DNA of 64,000 bases from CS4-C045 sp963844115 (GTDB lineage Bacteria > Planctomycetota > Planctomycetia > Pirellulales > UBA7805), in the NCBI GenBank assembly GCA_963844115.1, contig CAWJNN010000008.1, positions 1 through 64,000 on the forward strand, read 5' to 3'. The first letter of the stretch is position 1. Each line of letters begins with the position of its first letter. Shown piece by piece: positions 30,588-41,629 of this stretch. The position numbers were made by a program, and so were the translations under genes. The notes below the pieces were generated by a model. That model saw only the letters and a list, made by a program, of their open reading frames with translations, was not told where the DNA came from and made no database searches.

Positions 30588-30710
30588 CTCGGCGCAGGTC
30601 TCCCGACCTCGCCGAATGGGCCGACCGCAGGTCTCCCCGACTGCGCCAGTCAACGAATCTGGGAGACCTTCGGTCACGTAATGTACGCGGTCAGGAGACC
30701 CGCGCACAGC
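30588..30710. repeat. GGTCTC-type palindromic repeat element (copy 3)
   Basis: This single-unit copy has GCGCAGGTCTCCCGACCTCG at the left, a core with CCGCAGGTCTCCCC and GGGAGACCTTCGGT, and CAGGAGACCCGCGC at the right. The core is inverted relative to copies 1 and 2. Confidence 0.7.
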
Positions 30711-30837
30711 GCCAGCTTACTAACGGGGCGTCGGAATGGGTGGGTGCCCGCCACGGCGGATCTGCGACGACCACAACCTACTTACTTGGCGCCTTTGCGT
30801 GCCATCTTTTCCACACCGCCACCTCGCCGAGCCGCCG

Positions 30838-31683
30838 CTACTTCGACCGAACTGCCCCATTGCTCTTCGGCGTCATGCGGTACGCGATCAAGGTGAGGTC
30901 GTCAGCCTTGGAAGGATGTTCGAGCGTCGGTTGGTGCATCCGCTGCAGGGTGTCTTCCGCCATGGTGCTAACCGCCTTTTGCAACGGACCCTTACGAATA
31001 CGGTCGGCAATTTCGTGGACATGCAAATTGTCGGCCAATCCGTCGCTGGCCAGGACTAACGTGTCGCGTGGTGCCATCTGCAGGGCAGGACCGATCTCGA
31101 TTCGCATGTTTGGCGAGCCGATGATGTTCGAGATCAAATGACGTTCTTCGTGATGCATCGCCTCCTGTTCGTCCAGCAGGCCGGCTTCCACGGCGTAGGC
31201 GACAGGAGAATGTGAAATCGTCTGCAGTTTGATTTTTCCCCGGTTGCCGACCAGGAGGATGACTGAGTCGCCGACGTGGTAGGGACGAATCAAACCGCCT
31301 TGGATTTCGACGACGGCCAGGGTCGTGGCTGCGTCCCCCGACAATTCCGCGACGGCGATGTTGGCGTTTTCGATGCCGTTCAAGATGGCGTCACGCAGCT
31401 CGCCGTCGCCGTTCGAATGGTTCTTCAGGGCGTCACGTAGTTTTTCGATGGCCAGCTTGGAGGCGCGTTCGCCCGCCATGTGGCCGCCCAGACCGTCGGC
31501 CACTACCAAGACCGCCGCATCCTCGCCGTACGGCAGCAGCGCCGCGGCGTCTTCGTTGACCGTTTCCTTGCCAGGGCACCGCGTCGTGAAGACACTCGCC
31601 ATACCACAAGCCACCGAGTGAATTTCACTTGTGCTCATGTCCAATTGCGAGAAAAGTCGTGGCTTCTCCGACTCGCTATTCAT
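30838..31683 (-). CDS. PP2C-type protein phosphatase
   Basis: The 281-residue protein has PPM/PP2C metal-site motifs: ETVNEDAAALLPY near 40, VLVVADGLGGHMAGERASKL near 55, the VGDSVILLV strand and DTLVLASDGLADN, which holds the aspartate near 215. It dephosphorylates Ser/Thr residues. ATG 31683 (MNSESEKP) is chosen. A kinase gene lies 163 bases upstream on the same strand, so the pair probably forms a kinase-phosphatase switch. Confidence 0.9.
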   Translation of the reverse strand: MNSESEKPRLFSQLDMSTSEIHSVACGMASVFTTRCPGKETVNEDAAALLPYGEDAAVLVVADGLGGHMAGERASKLAIEKLRDALKNHSNGDGELRDAILNGIENANIAVAELSGDAATTLAVVEIQGGLIRPYHVGDSVILLVGNRGKIKLQTISHSPVAYAVEAGLLDEQEAMHHEERHLISNIIGSPNMRIEIGPALQMAPRDTLVLASDGLADNLHVHEIADRIRKGPLQKAVSTMAEDTLQRMHQPTLEHPSKADDLTLIAYRMTPKSNGAVRSK

Positions 31684-31737
31684 ACGCCGTGGGACCCGCG
31701 TCCCCCCTCGTGGAAACAGCCCATCCGTTGGGCACAA

Positions 31738-31800
31738 CCGACCGTCCTATCACAACGTCCTATCACAACGTCCTATCACAACGTCCTATTACCATGTCGA
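31738..31800. repeat. Tandem repeat, 15-base unit
   Basis: The unit CACAACGTCCTAT is repeated about four times between the kinase and phosphatase genes, with more degenerate units up to 31820. Confidence 0.7.
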
Positions 31801-31846
31801 CTTACAACGTCGCATTGCAAAGTCTTTTTGCAATGTGGCGATCGCT

Positions 31847-32581
31847 CTATCGCCATTCCATGGTTTCCAAATATTTCCTTAGTTGTCCAGCACTGCGGAA
31901 CTTTTTCAAGATCAAGCTGCGTTTCAAGCCGCAACAGATCGCTTTTAGCTCTTTGGGCTGTTTGGAGTAGTGCCTTTGACCGCCGATTGCGTCGTAAAAT
32001 ATCCGAAGCAGGTCGCATACATCGTCATGGATGTTTTCGGCGCAGGCGCTGCCCCAATGGAACATATCCAAAACGCGCAGATCGAAGGAGATGCCGTATC
32101 GGCGGATGATGACATTGTCCGTGTGCAAGTCGCCGTGGTATTCACGCATATCGTGAATGCCCTCCAGTCCGATCGCCAGTGCGTGCAGCAGGTGCAGCCC
32201 CTGAAACGCGCTGACGCGTTTGCCCGGTTGTCTTGCCAGAAACTTGCTTAATAATTCCCCTTCAACGTATTCGGACATCAGAAACGTGATGTCGTGTCCG
32301 TGGAAGCGAAACTTTTCCTGCGAATGGTACTGAATAACTATCGGGCAATCCCGCAGCTTGTGCAGCTTCTTCGCATAAAATTTGGCAGCCTTATCGCGAA
32401 TGTTGCGATGTGGAAAGAAGATCTTCGCCGCGCGCGGGACACCAGTCGCTCGTTCGCAGACTTTGTAGACCTCGCCCTCCCAACCCACACCCAACTGCGC
32501 GAGTACCTCGTACTTGCCGGCTATAATACGACCGGGTTGTAGATCGAAGGCGTCGATGGCTCCATTGCGCGAATGACTCAT
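31847..32581 (-). CDS. Atypical Ser/Thr protein kinase
   Basis: The 244-residue protein has a kinase fold: QLGVGWEGEVYKVCER (glycine loop), AAKIFFP with the ATP-binding Lys, EYVEGELLSKFL and a catalytic loop EYHGDLHTDNVII. The HGDLH form replaces HRDLK and the metal-binding DFG is DMF, as in aminoglycoside/choline-kinase-like and some bacterial kinases. No transmembrane or sensor domain is present. It is followed by a PP2C gene. Substrate unknown. Confidence 0.8.
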   Translation of the reverse strand: MSHSRNGAIDAFDLQPGRIIAGKYEVLAQLGVGWEGEVYKVCERATGVPRAAKIFFPHRNIRDKAAKFYAKKLHKLRDCPIVIQYHSQEKFRFHGHDITFLMSEYVEGELLSKFLARQPGKRVSAFQGLHLLHALAIGLEGIHDMREYHGDLHTDNVIIRRYGISFDLRVLDMFHWGSACAENIHDDVCDLLRIFYDAIGGQRHYSKQPKELKAICCGLKRSLILKKFRSAGQLRKYLETMEWR

Positions 32582-32770
32582 GCCTGCAAGTTTAGGGGTG
32601 AAGTCCGGGTTCTGCTAGAACCGGGCCGCCGCGGGACCTCGCAGTGATTCGGTAGCCCCGGACCTGCGACTGCATCGCCGCACCTTCCCCTGGACCGAAA
32701 AATCCGTAATTATAGCGGGTTACCGGACCCCCCCCTTCGGCGATTGGTTCGAGCCGCCCTTCGTTTAACA

Positions 32771-32822
32771 GCAAGCCGCAGGCGACTGTGTTACTCGAGT
32801 AACACAGTCGCCTGCGGCTTGC
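32771..32822. repeat. 52-base perfect palindrome
   Basis: The bases from 32771 to 32822 equal their own reverse complement with no loop; the centre is CTCGAG. It lies between the kinase start and pckA and is followed by CCTTTAATTAA. No other copy is seen in the window. Confidence 0.85.
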
Positions 32823-32910
32823 CCTTTAATTAACGGGTCATAACGCAAGGCAACCTGTGATTAACTTGACGGAATAAATTTGACGCGATAGTAGAGAAAG
32901 AAGGAAGAAT

Positions 32911-34511
<1,601 letters not shown>

Positions 34512-34657
34512 CGGCCAGTAGGTCCCGCGCATCCTTTCGTCATTTCCGCGCAGAGCCTGCCCTCGCGAAGGCCGGGGGCGGGAACCCAGTCGCGTCGTAG
34601 ATAACCGTTGGCCAACCCCCGACGCTTTGCGGAGCATAACCTTTAAAGAACGGATGG

Positions 34658-37268
34658 CTAGCGAGGCTTGGACTGGGCTTCGCCGGACAGGGTCTCCTGC
34701 CACCGGTCGAGCAGCTTGAGTGCCTCCAGCGGAGCGAGCTGGTCGATGTCGAGCGCGCGAATCTCGTCCAATAACGGGTGATTGGCCGGGCCAAACATAG
34801 TCAGTTGCAGCTGGCCGCTTCCATTGTTCCCACCTTCATCGTCTCCGGCGATCCGCGGCCGGCCGGATCCGTCGACATGCTCGTTCTCCAGCCTGGCCAG
34901 GATCGTTTGCGCGACGGTTGACTTCCGCCGGTACGCCGGCGAGCCGAGCGACATGGATGCCGTAGCTCTTGTCGGCCGCGCCATCGACGATCTTGTGCAG
35001 GAAGACAACCTCTTCCTGCCATTCGCGAACCGCCACGTTCAGGTTCTTGACCCCGGTCAACAGTGACTCCAGATCCGTTAGCTCGTGGTAGTGGGTGGCG
35101 AACAGCGTGCGGCAGCCGATCTGATCATGGAGGTACTCGACAACGGACCAGGCCAACGACAAACCGTCGTACGTGCTTGTCCCTCGCCCGATTTCGTCCA
35201 GGATCACCAGGCTGCGCGGGGTGGCCGTATTCAGGATCCGAGCGGTCTCGACCATTTCGACCATGAACGTACTCTGACCACGCGATAGTTCATCATTCGC
35301 GCCCACCCGTGCAAAGATTCGGTCGGCGATTCCGATGGTCGCCTGTCGCGCCGGTACAAAACTGCCCATCTGGGCCATCAGCGTGATCAGCGCGACCTGC
35401 CGAATGTAGGTGCTCTTCCCAGCCATGTTCGGGCCGGTAATTAACAGCAGCACCGGACCATCGGCTGCCAGTTCCGCGTCGTTGGGGACGAAGGTCCCCT
35501 CGGGTTGAATGACATCCAGCACGGGATGGCGGCCATCCACAATCTTCAGTTCAGCCTCGTCGGTCAGCGTCGGTCGACAATAATCTCGTGTCGCCGCGAG
35601 CAACGCCAAACCGGCCAGTCCGTCGACGTTCGCCAGGACATTGGCTGTCGTTCGCAAACGATGCGCCGCACCTGCGACCAGCTCGCGCAATTTGATAAAC
35701 AGTTCGTATTCCAAGTCCTTGGCTTCTTCTTCGGCAGCCAGGACTTTCTCTTCGTGCTCTTTCAACTCCGGCGTGATATACCGTTCCGCGTTCTTCAGCG
35801 TTTGCTTGCGGATATAGTGATCAGGGATTTTGTCACGATGCGCGTGCGTGACTTCCAGGTAGTAGCCAAAAACCCTATTGAAGCCGACTTTCAAGCTGGG
35901 AATTCCCGATCGTTGGACCTCATCGGCCTGGTAGCGTGCAATCCATTGCTTGCCGCCTGCCGACAGGTCTCGCAGCTGGTCCAGTTGTTGATGGTATCCT
36001 TCCCGAATCATCCCGCCTTCGCGACTGGTCAAAGGACACTCCTCGACCAGTGCCTTCTCTAACTGTTCGCGCAGGTCGGCGCACAAATCCAATTCGGCCT
36101 CCAACGCGATCAGCAACTCGCTGGTCCGATCGGCAAGCCTGGCTTTAATCTTGGGCAGTACACCGAGTGTGCGTCCGACAAAACCTAAATCACGCGGACT
36201 TGCTCGTCCCGTTGTGGTCCGCGCCAACAGCCGTTCCATGTCGTAAACGCCACGCAGCAATTCCTGCAGGCTCTGCACCAGGGCGGGCTGTCCGAACAAT
36301 TCTTCGACGGCGTCCAGCCGATCCCCAATGGCCTTGGCGTCGGTCAAGGGGTTGGCCGCCCAGTCGACCAATAGCCGAGAACCCATGGCGGTCACGGTGC
36401 GATCCATCACTCCCAGCAACGACCCTTCGCGATTGCCGTCCCGCATGGTCCGCGTTATTTCCAGGCTGCGCCGCGTCGCCTCGTCGATCTGCAGAGCCGT
36501 CGCATGCCGGTACGCAATCAGACGGTCGATGTGATCCAGTTCGCTCTTTTGAGTTTCGTTTAAATAATCCAAGACGGCGCCGGCAGCTCGTATTGCCGGC
36601 TCGTCGTGTGGTCCGAACCCGAAGCCCTCCAGGCTGGCCGTACGGAACTGTTTCTTAAGAGCACTCTCGGCCGCGCCCAGCGAAAAGGCCCAGGCGGGTC
36701 GTTCGGTCAAGACACGTTCCGCCGTACACGCCGGTGTCAGCGGCTCGGACGCGTCGCTGTAAAGACATTCAGCCGGACCGATCCGCGCCAGCTCGTCAGC
36801 AAGCCGCTCAGGCGGACAGGTTGCTGCATAGAATCTTCCCGTCGAAACGTCGATCCACGCCAGGCCGACGGTCTCACCCGTCAGGACGGCGGCCAGGTAG
36901 TTATTCGCCCGCGGGTCCAGTAGGGCGTCGTCCGTCAGCGTTCCCGGCGTGACGACGCGCGTTACTTCGCGTTTGACCAGCCCCTTCGCCTTGCGGGGAT
37001 CTTCGACCTGGTCGCAGACGGCAACGCGACAGCCGGCCCGGATCAGTTTGGCAAGATACGCGTCCAGTTGATGATGTGGAAATCCCGCCATCGGGATCGG
37101 GTCTTCGCCTTTGTCACGACTAGTCAGGGTAATGCCTAACAGTCGGTGCGCTTCTTTGGCATCTTCGTGAAACAGTTCATAGAAGTCACCCATCCGAAAG
37201 AGGAGGATCGCGCCGGGGCAGGCCTGCTTGGCCTCTTCATACTGCTTCATCATGGGAGTCTTCGACAT
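34658..37268 (-). CDS. mutS: DNA mismatch repair protein MutS (frameshifted near C-terminus)
   Basis: The protein starts at the ATG complementary to 37268 (MSKTPMMKQYEEAKQACPGA). It has the mismatch-binding Phe-x-Glu motif in RMGDFYELFHEDA, the connector and clamp domains, and the ATPase with GPNMAGKSTYIRQVALITLM, ILDEIGRGTSTYDG and LFATHYHELTDLE. A frameshift at about 34915 is followed in the other frame by AQTILARLENEHVDGSGRP and a C-terminal end at 34658. The joined protein is about 870 residues. Confidence 0.95.
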
Positions 37269-37325
37269 CGCATCATGCTAGCGATTCGGGCCACGGCGGT
37301 TCAAGTGTGCAGGAGCGAAGCGGGT

Positions 37326-37394
37326 CGTAGAACGGAACTTGTTCCGTTGACATCCGAGGGGTCGCGGGGAAAACGGAACAAGTTCCGTGCTACG
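37326..37394. repeat. Palindromic element, ACGGAAC type
   Basis: CGTAG-ACGGAACTTGTTCCGT at the left and its inverse ending GTGCTACG at the right enclose about 25 bases. It resembles a small non-coding mobile palindrome. Confidence 0.65.
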
Positions 37395-37458
37395 AGATTG
37401 CCCCTTGCGTCAACCATTGTCGGTACGGTTTCCAGGTCGTAGAATCGGTTCTGCGCTT

Positions 37459-37520
37459 GTAGTTCCGCCTTTAGGCGGCGATTGGTGTGGGAGTAGGCAG
37501 CCGCCTAAAGGCGGAACTAC
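37459..37520. repeat. Palindromic element, CCGCCTTTAGGCGG type
   Basis: A perfect 21-base inverted repeat (37459-37479 with 37500-37520) encloses 20 bases. Each arm itself contains the palindrome CCGCCTTTAGGCGG or its inverse. A related fragment lies near 11272-11290. Confidence 0.7.
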
Positions 37521-37534
37521 GAACAGGCTTCCCC

Positions 37535-38825
37535 ATGGCCACCAATCAACAAATCTTCATGCCGTTTCCTGAAAGAGACATACCATTGGCCAGCGCGGAA
37601 AAAATCTACATTATCGGGGTCAGCGACGACGGGCCGGATGGCCTGACGTCGTCTGCGCCAACTGATTGAACGAGCGGACCTGGTAATGGGTGAAGAGCTT
37701 GCCCTCGCTCGTTGCGACGTTGCCAACAAACATCCTATCGGCAGCGATTTGGAGGCAGCGATTGCGCGCGTGAACCAACGACCTGACGAACGGATCGTCG
37801 TGTTGGCGTCTGGCGATCCACTGTTTTACGGTTTTGCACGCTATCTTTGTGACCGGCTGGGAAAAGATCGCTTCGAAGTCATCCCGCACGTCAGCAGTAT
37901 GCAACTGGCGTTCGCGCGGGTGAAGGAGAGCTGGGAAGAGGCCTACCTGACGAACCTGGCAACCCATTCGCTGGAAACGGTCATCGAAAAAATCCGCGTG
38001 ATGGACAAGGTGGGTCTGTTTACGACCGAGACGATTCCACCGTCGGCCGTCGGCCGGGCATTGCTGGATAGCAAGATCGATTACTTCTGGGCCTATGTCT
38101 GCGAGAATCTGGGTGCGCCGGACGAACGGGTGACGAAGGCTGAGCTTGAGGAGCTGGTCGATCAAAAGTTCGCGCCGCTGAACGTCATGATCTTGGTGCG
38201 AAAGCCGGATGCGCCGGATCGGCCTCGCGAGGCGGTCGGTCGAAGGTTGTTTGGAAATCCGGACGAGATCTTCCTGCAGTCCAAGCCCAAACATGGACTG
38301 CTCACTCCTGCCGAAGTTCGCTCGCTCGCTCTGGCCGAAATGGACATTGGTCCGCAAAGCATCGTGTGGGATGTTGGCGCGGGTAGCGGCAGCGTGGCGG
38401 TCGAGGCGGCATGTATTGCCAGCAAAGGGAGAGCGTATGCCATTGAAATGGACCAGGAGGACTTTGAATTAATCAAAGCCAACGCGGAAAAGTTTGGCTG
38501 CGGGAATCTGGAGGCGATTTTGGGTCGAGCGCCCGAGGCCTGGGAAGATCTGCCAGCGCCGGATTGCGTGTTCGTCGGGGGAAGTGGCCGCGACGTGTCG
38601 AAAATTGTGGAACTCGCCTTTCAGAAGCTCAAACCGGGCGGCCGGCTCGTCGCGAACGTTGCGAGTATCGAGAACTTTTCGGAAAGCCACGAGACGCTAA
38701 TGCGCCTGGCCGGTGACGTTCGCAGCCGCATGATCAACATTGCCAGGGGTACCTACCAGCTGGATCGCGTCCGCTTCGACGCGCTGAATCCGTGTTTTCT
38801 GCTGTCCGTGGTCAAGGTGCAGTAG
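37535..38825 (+). CDS. Precorrin-6Y methyltransferase/decarboxylase CbiET (CobL) (frameshifted)
   Basis: The first domain is a SAM methyltransferase of the tetrapyrrole type (KIYIIGVSDDGPDG, RIVVLASGDPLFYGFARYL); the second is CbiT-like with WDVGAGSGSVAVEAACIASK and CVFVGGSGRDVSKIVE. Together they methylate precorrin at C5 and C15 and decarboxylate it in cobalamin synthesis. ATG 37535 starts the first piece; the frame changes at about 37650 and continues with RLRQLIERADLVMGEEL. Joined length is about 429 residues. No other cob genes are adjacent. Confidence 0.88.
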
Positions 38826-38827
38826 GC

Positions 38828-39562
38828 ATGCCCGAATTCCCGCAGCTTGACGTCGTCGCCGTGGGTGCTCATCCGGATGACGTCGAGATCGCGTGTGGGG
38901 GTACGCTGGCGTCGTTGGTACAGCAGGGATACCGGGTTGGCATTATCGATCTGACCGACGGCGAGCCAACACCGAACTCGGCCGGTCCGCACATTCGCCT
39001 GGCAGAGGCTGCCAAGGCGGCTGAGATTCTGGGGGTGCAGCTGCGGGAGACCTTGGAATTACCGAATCGCCGCATGTTCGATTGTTTCGAATCTCGCGTC
39101 GCGCTGGCCAAGGAATTCCGTAAATATCGACCGCAGCTGGTTCTGGGGTTCGGGGACAAGACGCCCATGGCATCGCCCGACCACTGGCAAGCGATGCAGA
39201 TCACCGACGCTGCGGTCTTCTATTCACGTCTGACCAAATGGGATGCCCAGTTCGACGATCTGCCGGTCCATACCATCGCGGGTCAGCTCTATTACAGCCT
39301 CGCCTTCCAGTCGCTGGAACTTCCGGCCGCGGCGGGTCATTTTGTTGTGGACATTAGCGCGACGCTCGAAAAGAAGATGGCCAGCATCGCCTGTTATGAA
39401 ACTCAGTTTCCGCCAGAGAAATCGCATGTCTTGGAACGCGTCCGCGGTGCGGCGTTACATTTCGGGACCGCCGCCGGCTTCGCTGCGGGCGAGCTGTTTC
39501 ACACGACGCGCACGTTGGGTACCGCCGACCCGTTGAAGTTTGTCTTGCGTGGCTCCGGTTAG
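38828..39562 (+). CDS. LmbE/PIG-L deacetylase family, BshB1-like
   Basis: The 244-residue zinc deacetylase has the metal motif VGAHPDDVEIACGG near residue 14, then GYRVGIIDLTDGEPTPN and ASPDHWQAMQITDAAVFYS with the third ligand. It looks like BshB1, which deacetylates GlcNAc-malate in bacillithiol synthesis, although no bshA/bshC is in the window. It begins 3 bases after the previous stop, so it is co-transcribed with CbiET. Confidence 0.85.
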   Translation: MPEFPQLDVVAVGAHPDDVEIACGGTLASLVQQGYRVGIIDLTDGEPTPNSAGPHIRLAEAAKAAEILGVQLRETLELPNRRMFDCFESRVALAKEFRKYRPQLVLGFGDKTPMASPDHWQAMQITDAAVFYSRLTKWDAQFDDLPVHTIAGQLYYSLAFQSLELPAAAGHFVVDISATLEKKMASIACYETQFPPEKSHVLERVRGAALHFGTAAGFAAGELFHTTRTLGTADPLKFVLRGSG

Positions 39563-40019
39563 ACAAATGCGGCTGGGCCGCTACGACTTTGTCTCCGGCC
39601 CGCCCTCAGCGGCACACGACGGCTAGTTCGATGAAACTCCGGCAGTTGTTCCAGGAATCCCAGGGTACCCAAACTGAGCGGAATGGCGCTAATTCCAAAT
39701 CCGCCTATGCCACGGCGCATCTTCGAGTGGCGGGCCACCGGTGTGCATCGCTTGCGTATTCCCTCACAAAATCGAGTTCCCCCCATCACCGCCCCAGTCC
39801 CGATCGTCGTGATCGAAAATAACAATCGACAAAATGATTGACACCTGTATAGTTATAGTGTACATCTGTTCCAAGACAGCTAGCATGTGCTCAATCGTCG
39901 TACGATGGCCCTCCGAGGCCGTCGATAGGTCAACTTCAACGGGCAGCGACAACCAGCCGCTGGTCCGCGCTCCGTCTGGGTAAAAACCAATCGCTGAACT
40001 TTAGGACAGGAGAAGTCTG
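39563..40019. other. Intergenic region upstream of the tyrosine recombinase
   Basis: No gene is convincing here. TTGACA at 39838 with TGTACA at 39859 (15-base spacing) is only a weak promoter-like pair. No clear LexA/SOS box was recognised. Confidence 0.35.
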
Positions 40020-41378
40020 ATGAATACAGCCGTGAATCGTTCTTGCAATCGCCCCATGCATCCCCAGGGGCGTATCCATACCTACTGCAACGGTGAACCT
40101 TACGTTCCCGCGCGCGGCCGGTATGCCCCTCGGCTAGCCGTGGAAGACTACCGACGGTTGACCCACGCCGTCGTGGACTTGGATCAGATTCGCCCAACGG
40201 CGGACGAATTCTTACGGAAGATCGAGCGGGAATGGAAGATTCGCTTTTACGGTTCGTCCAGCCAGCGCAATTACACGCGCGAGGTACGCATCTTTCTGGA
40301 TTGGTTTGGCAACGACCCCCACACCGCGACCCGCGAGGACGTGCGGGACTTCTTGGAGTTCCTGGTCGACGGCGAACGCGCGTCTTCGACGGTCAGCAAC
40401 TATCTATCGGCCATTCGCAACGCTTTCGATAAGTTCTGCCACCGCGACATTACGCTGGGCATCGTAACACCTCGTCGGCCGAAAAAGCTGCCGGTGATCT
40501 TGAGCTGTGAAGAAGTAGCCAGATTGCTGCAGGCGGCGATTCGCTGGAGCGACAAGTTGTTGCTGGGCATGCTGTATGCCACCGGTGCGAGGAACAAAGA
40601 AGTCTGTCGCTTAAAGTGGCAAGACATTGACTTCGACCGGGGTGTGGTCACGATCCGCCAGGGCAAAGGCCGAGTCGATCGTCATGTGATGCTTCCGAAA
40701 TCGTTTGTGCCGTTATTGCGGCAACTGTCCGCTGAGGCGCCACCGACCGCCTATCTTTTTCCAGGCCAGCGACCGGGACGCTACCTGTCGCCTCGCACGG
40801 CGCAGCGGATCATGAAGCGGACGTTGCGACTGGCCGGCATCAAGAAAGATGCCACTCCGCATTCCTTGCGCCACAGTTTCGCGGCGCACCTGTTTGAAGA
40901 GAACGCGGATATTCGCGACATACAACGACTGCTGGGTCATGTCAGGATCGAGACCACAACGTTGTACCTCAAGCTTGCTCGCCGTCGCCCCGGCGAATTA
41001 GTCAGCCCCCTGGACCGGCTGGCAAAAGACGGGAACATGCAGGTCGGGCAACCGGAGACACCGCGTCCGGTCGGTCGACTGAAGATTCACATGCGAGCGG
41101 CCCCGGACTGCCCTGCTGGCGAGCGCCGAGCGCAGGTGACGTTAGCGATTGAGTCGGGCAGCGGCCCGGTTTATCTGACGGGGACGGTGGTCCGCGAGAT
41201 GCGTCCGGGTTGGTTAAATGTGGAAGTGCCGCCCTTGGAATCGTGGGACGCATCGATACGGCGGCTCACGTGCGCCCAGCGCGAGCGACTGGAATCGCCT
41301 GAATTCTTCGAGCTATTACAGAGCCAACTATCCGAGCGGTTCTATCGGGAAGTGTTTCCCACTCCACCGTCTGGTTAG
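40020..41378 (+). CDS. Tyrosine recombinase, candidate integron integrase without the IntI insertion
   Basis: The 452-residue protein has an N-terminal SAM-like core-binding domain (residues 75-150, SSQRNYTREVRIFLDWF) and a catalytic domain with all active-site residues: Arg in LYATGARNKEVCRL near 190, Lys in GKGRVDRHVMLP, HSLRHSF near 281-287, LLGH near 308 and Tyr in TTTLYLKLA near 316. It lacks the stretch between the Lys and the HxxR box that marks true IntI proteins, though VSPLDRL is like an IntI end. About 110 extra C-terminal residues (GRLKIHMRAAPDCP...) are unfamiliar. AGGAG lies 7 bases before the ATG. The cassette array starts 235 bases downstream in the same orientation, so it is the obvious candidate for the array's recombinase. 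Confidence 0.8.
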   Translation: MNTAVNRSCNRPMHPQGRIHTYCNGEPYVPARGRYAPRLAVEDYRRLTHAVVDLDQIRPTADEFLRKIEREWKIRFYGSSSQRNYTREVRIFLDWFGNDPHTATREDVRDFLEFLVDGERASSTVSNYLSAIRNAFDKFCHRDITLGIVTPRRPKKLPVILSCEEVARLLQAAIRWSDKLLLGMLYATGARNKEVCRLKWQDIDFDRGVVTIRQGKGRVDRHVMLPKSFVPLLRQLSAEAPPTAYLFPGQRPGRYLSPRTAQRIMKRTLRLAGIKKDATPHSLRHSFAAHLFEENADIRDIQRLLGHVRIETTTLYLKLARRRPGELVSPLDRLAKDGNMQVGQPETPRPVGRLKIHMRAAPDCPAGERRAQVTLAIESGSGPVYLTGTVVREMRPGWLNVEVPPLESWDASIRRLTCAQRERLESPEFFELLQSQLSERFYREVFPTPPSG

Positions 41379-41470
41379 CGATTCGCTGGCCAAAATCTCT
41401 GGCGATTACCGGCACATCGCGCTACCGTTCTGCGCCTTTCCAGTCGTTCAGCCGTGCTAAAACCAATTCA

Positions 41471-41490
41471 AGTCCCGGCGTGCCGGGACT
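41471..41490. repeat. 20-base palindrome AGTCCCGGCG/TGCCGGGACT
   Basis: A near-perfect palindrome 93 bases after the recombinase stop; it may act as its terminator. A close copy lies at 24358-24377. Confidence 0.6.
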
Positions 41491-41557
41491 CGCCCCTAAA
41501 GCCCTTGCCTGAATGCCCCAGCTCTCCGATACTGACGATAGTCCGTCGCACGATGGA

Positions 41558-41619
41558 TGTCGCCTATCAGGCGAGCAACCTCCATAGGCGACACTTTGTC
41601 TGACAGAAAACCGTTGGCG
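41558..41619 (+). other. Candidate attI (primary cassette insertion site)
   Basis: This region ends in AAAACC-GTTGGCG (GTT at 41613-41615), the same crossover box as every attC, but has no matching upstream R'' box, so it is not an attC. A 10-base inverted repeat (41558-41567 with 41584-41593) lies just upstream. The first cassette begins at 41614. Position next to the recombinase fits an attI. Confidence 0.6.
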
Positions 41620-41629
41620 GTTCAGGCAG

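Noticed and set aside
39838..39864. Possible -35/-10 promoter or LexA-like box upstream of the recombinase
   Set aside because: Spacing is 15 bases and neither half is close to consensus; the palindrome is too imperfect for a LexA site.
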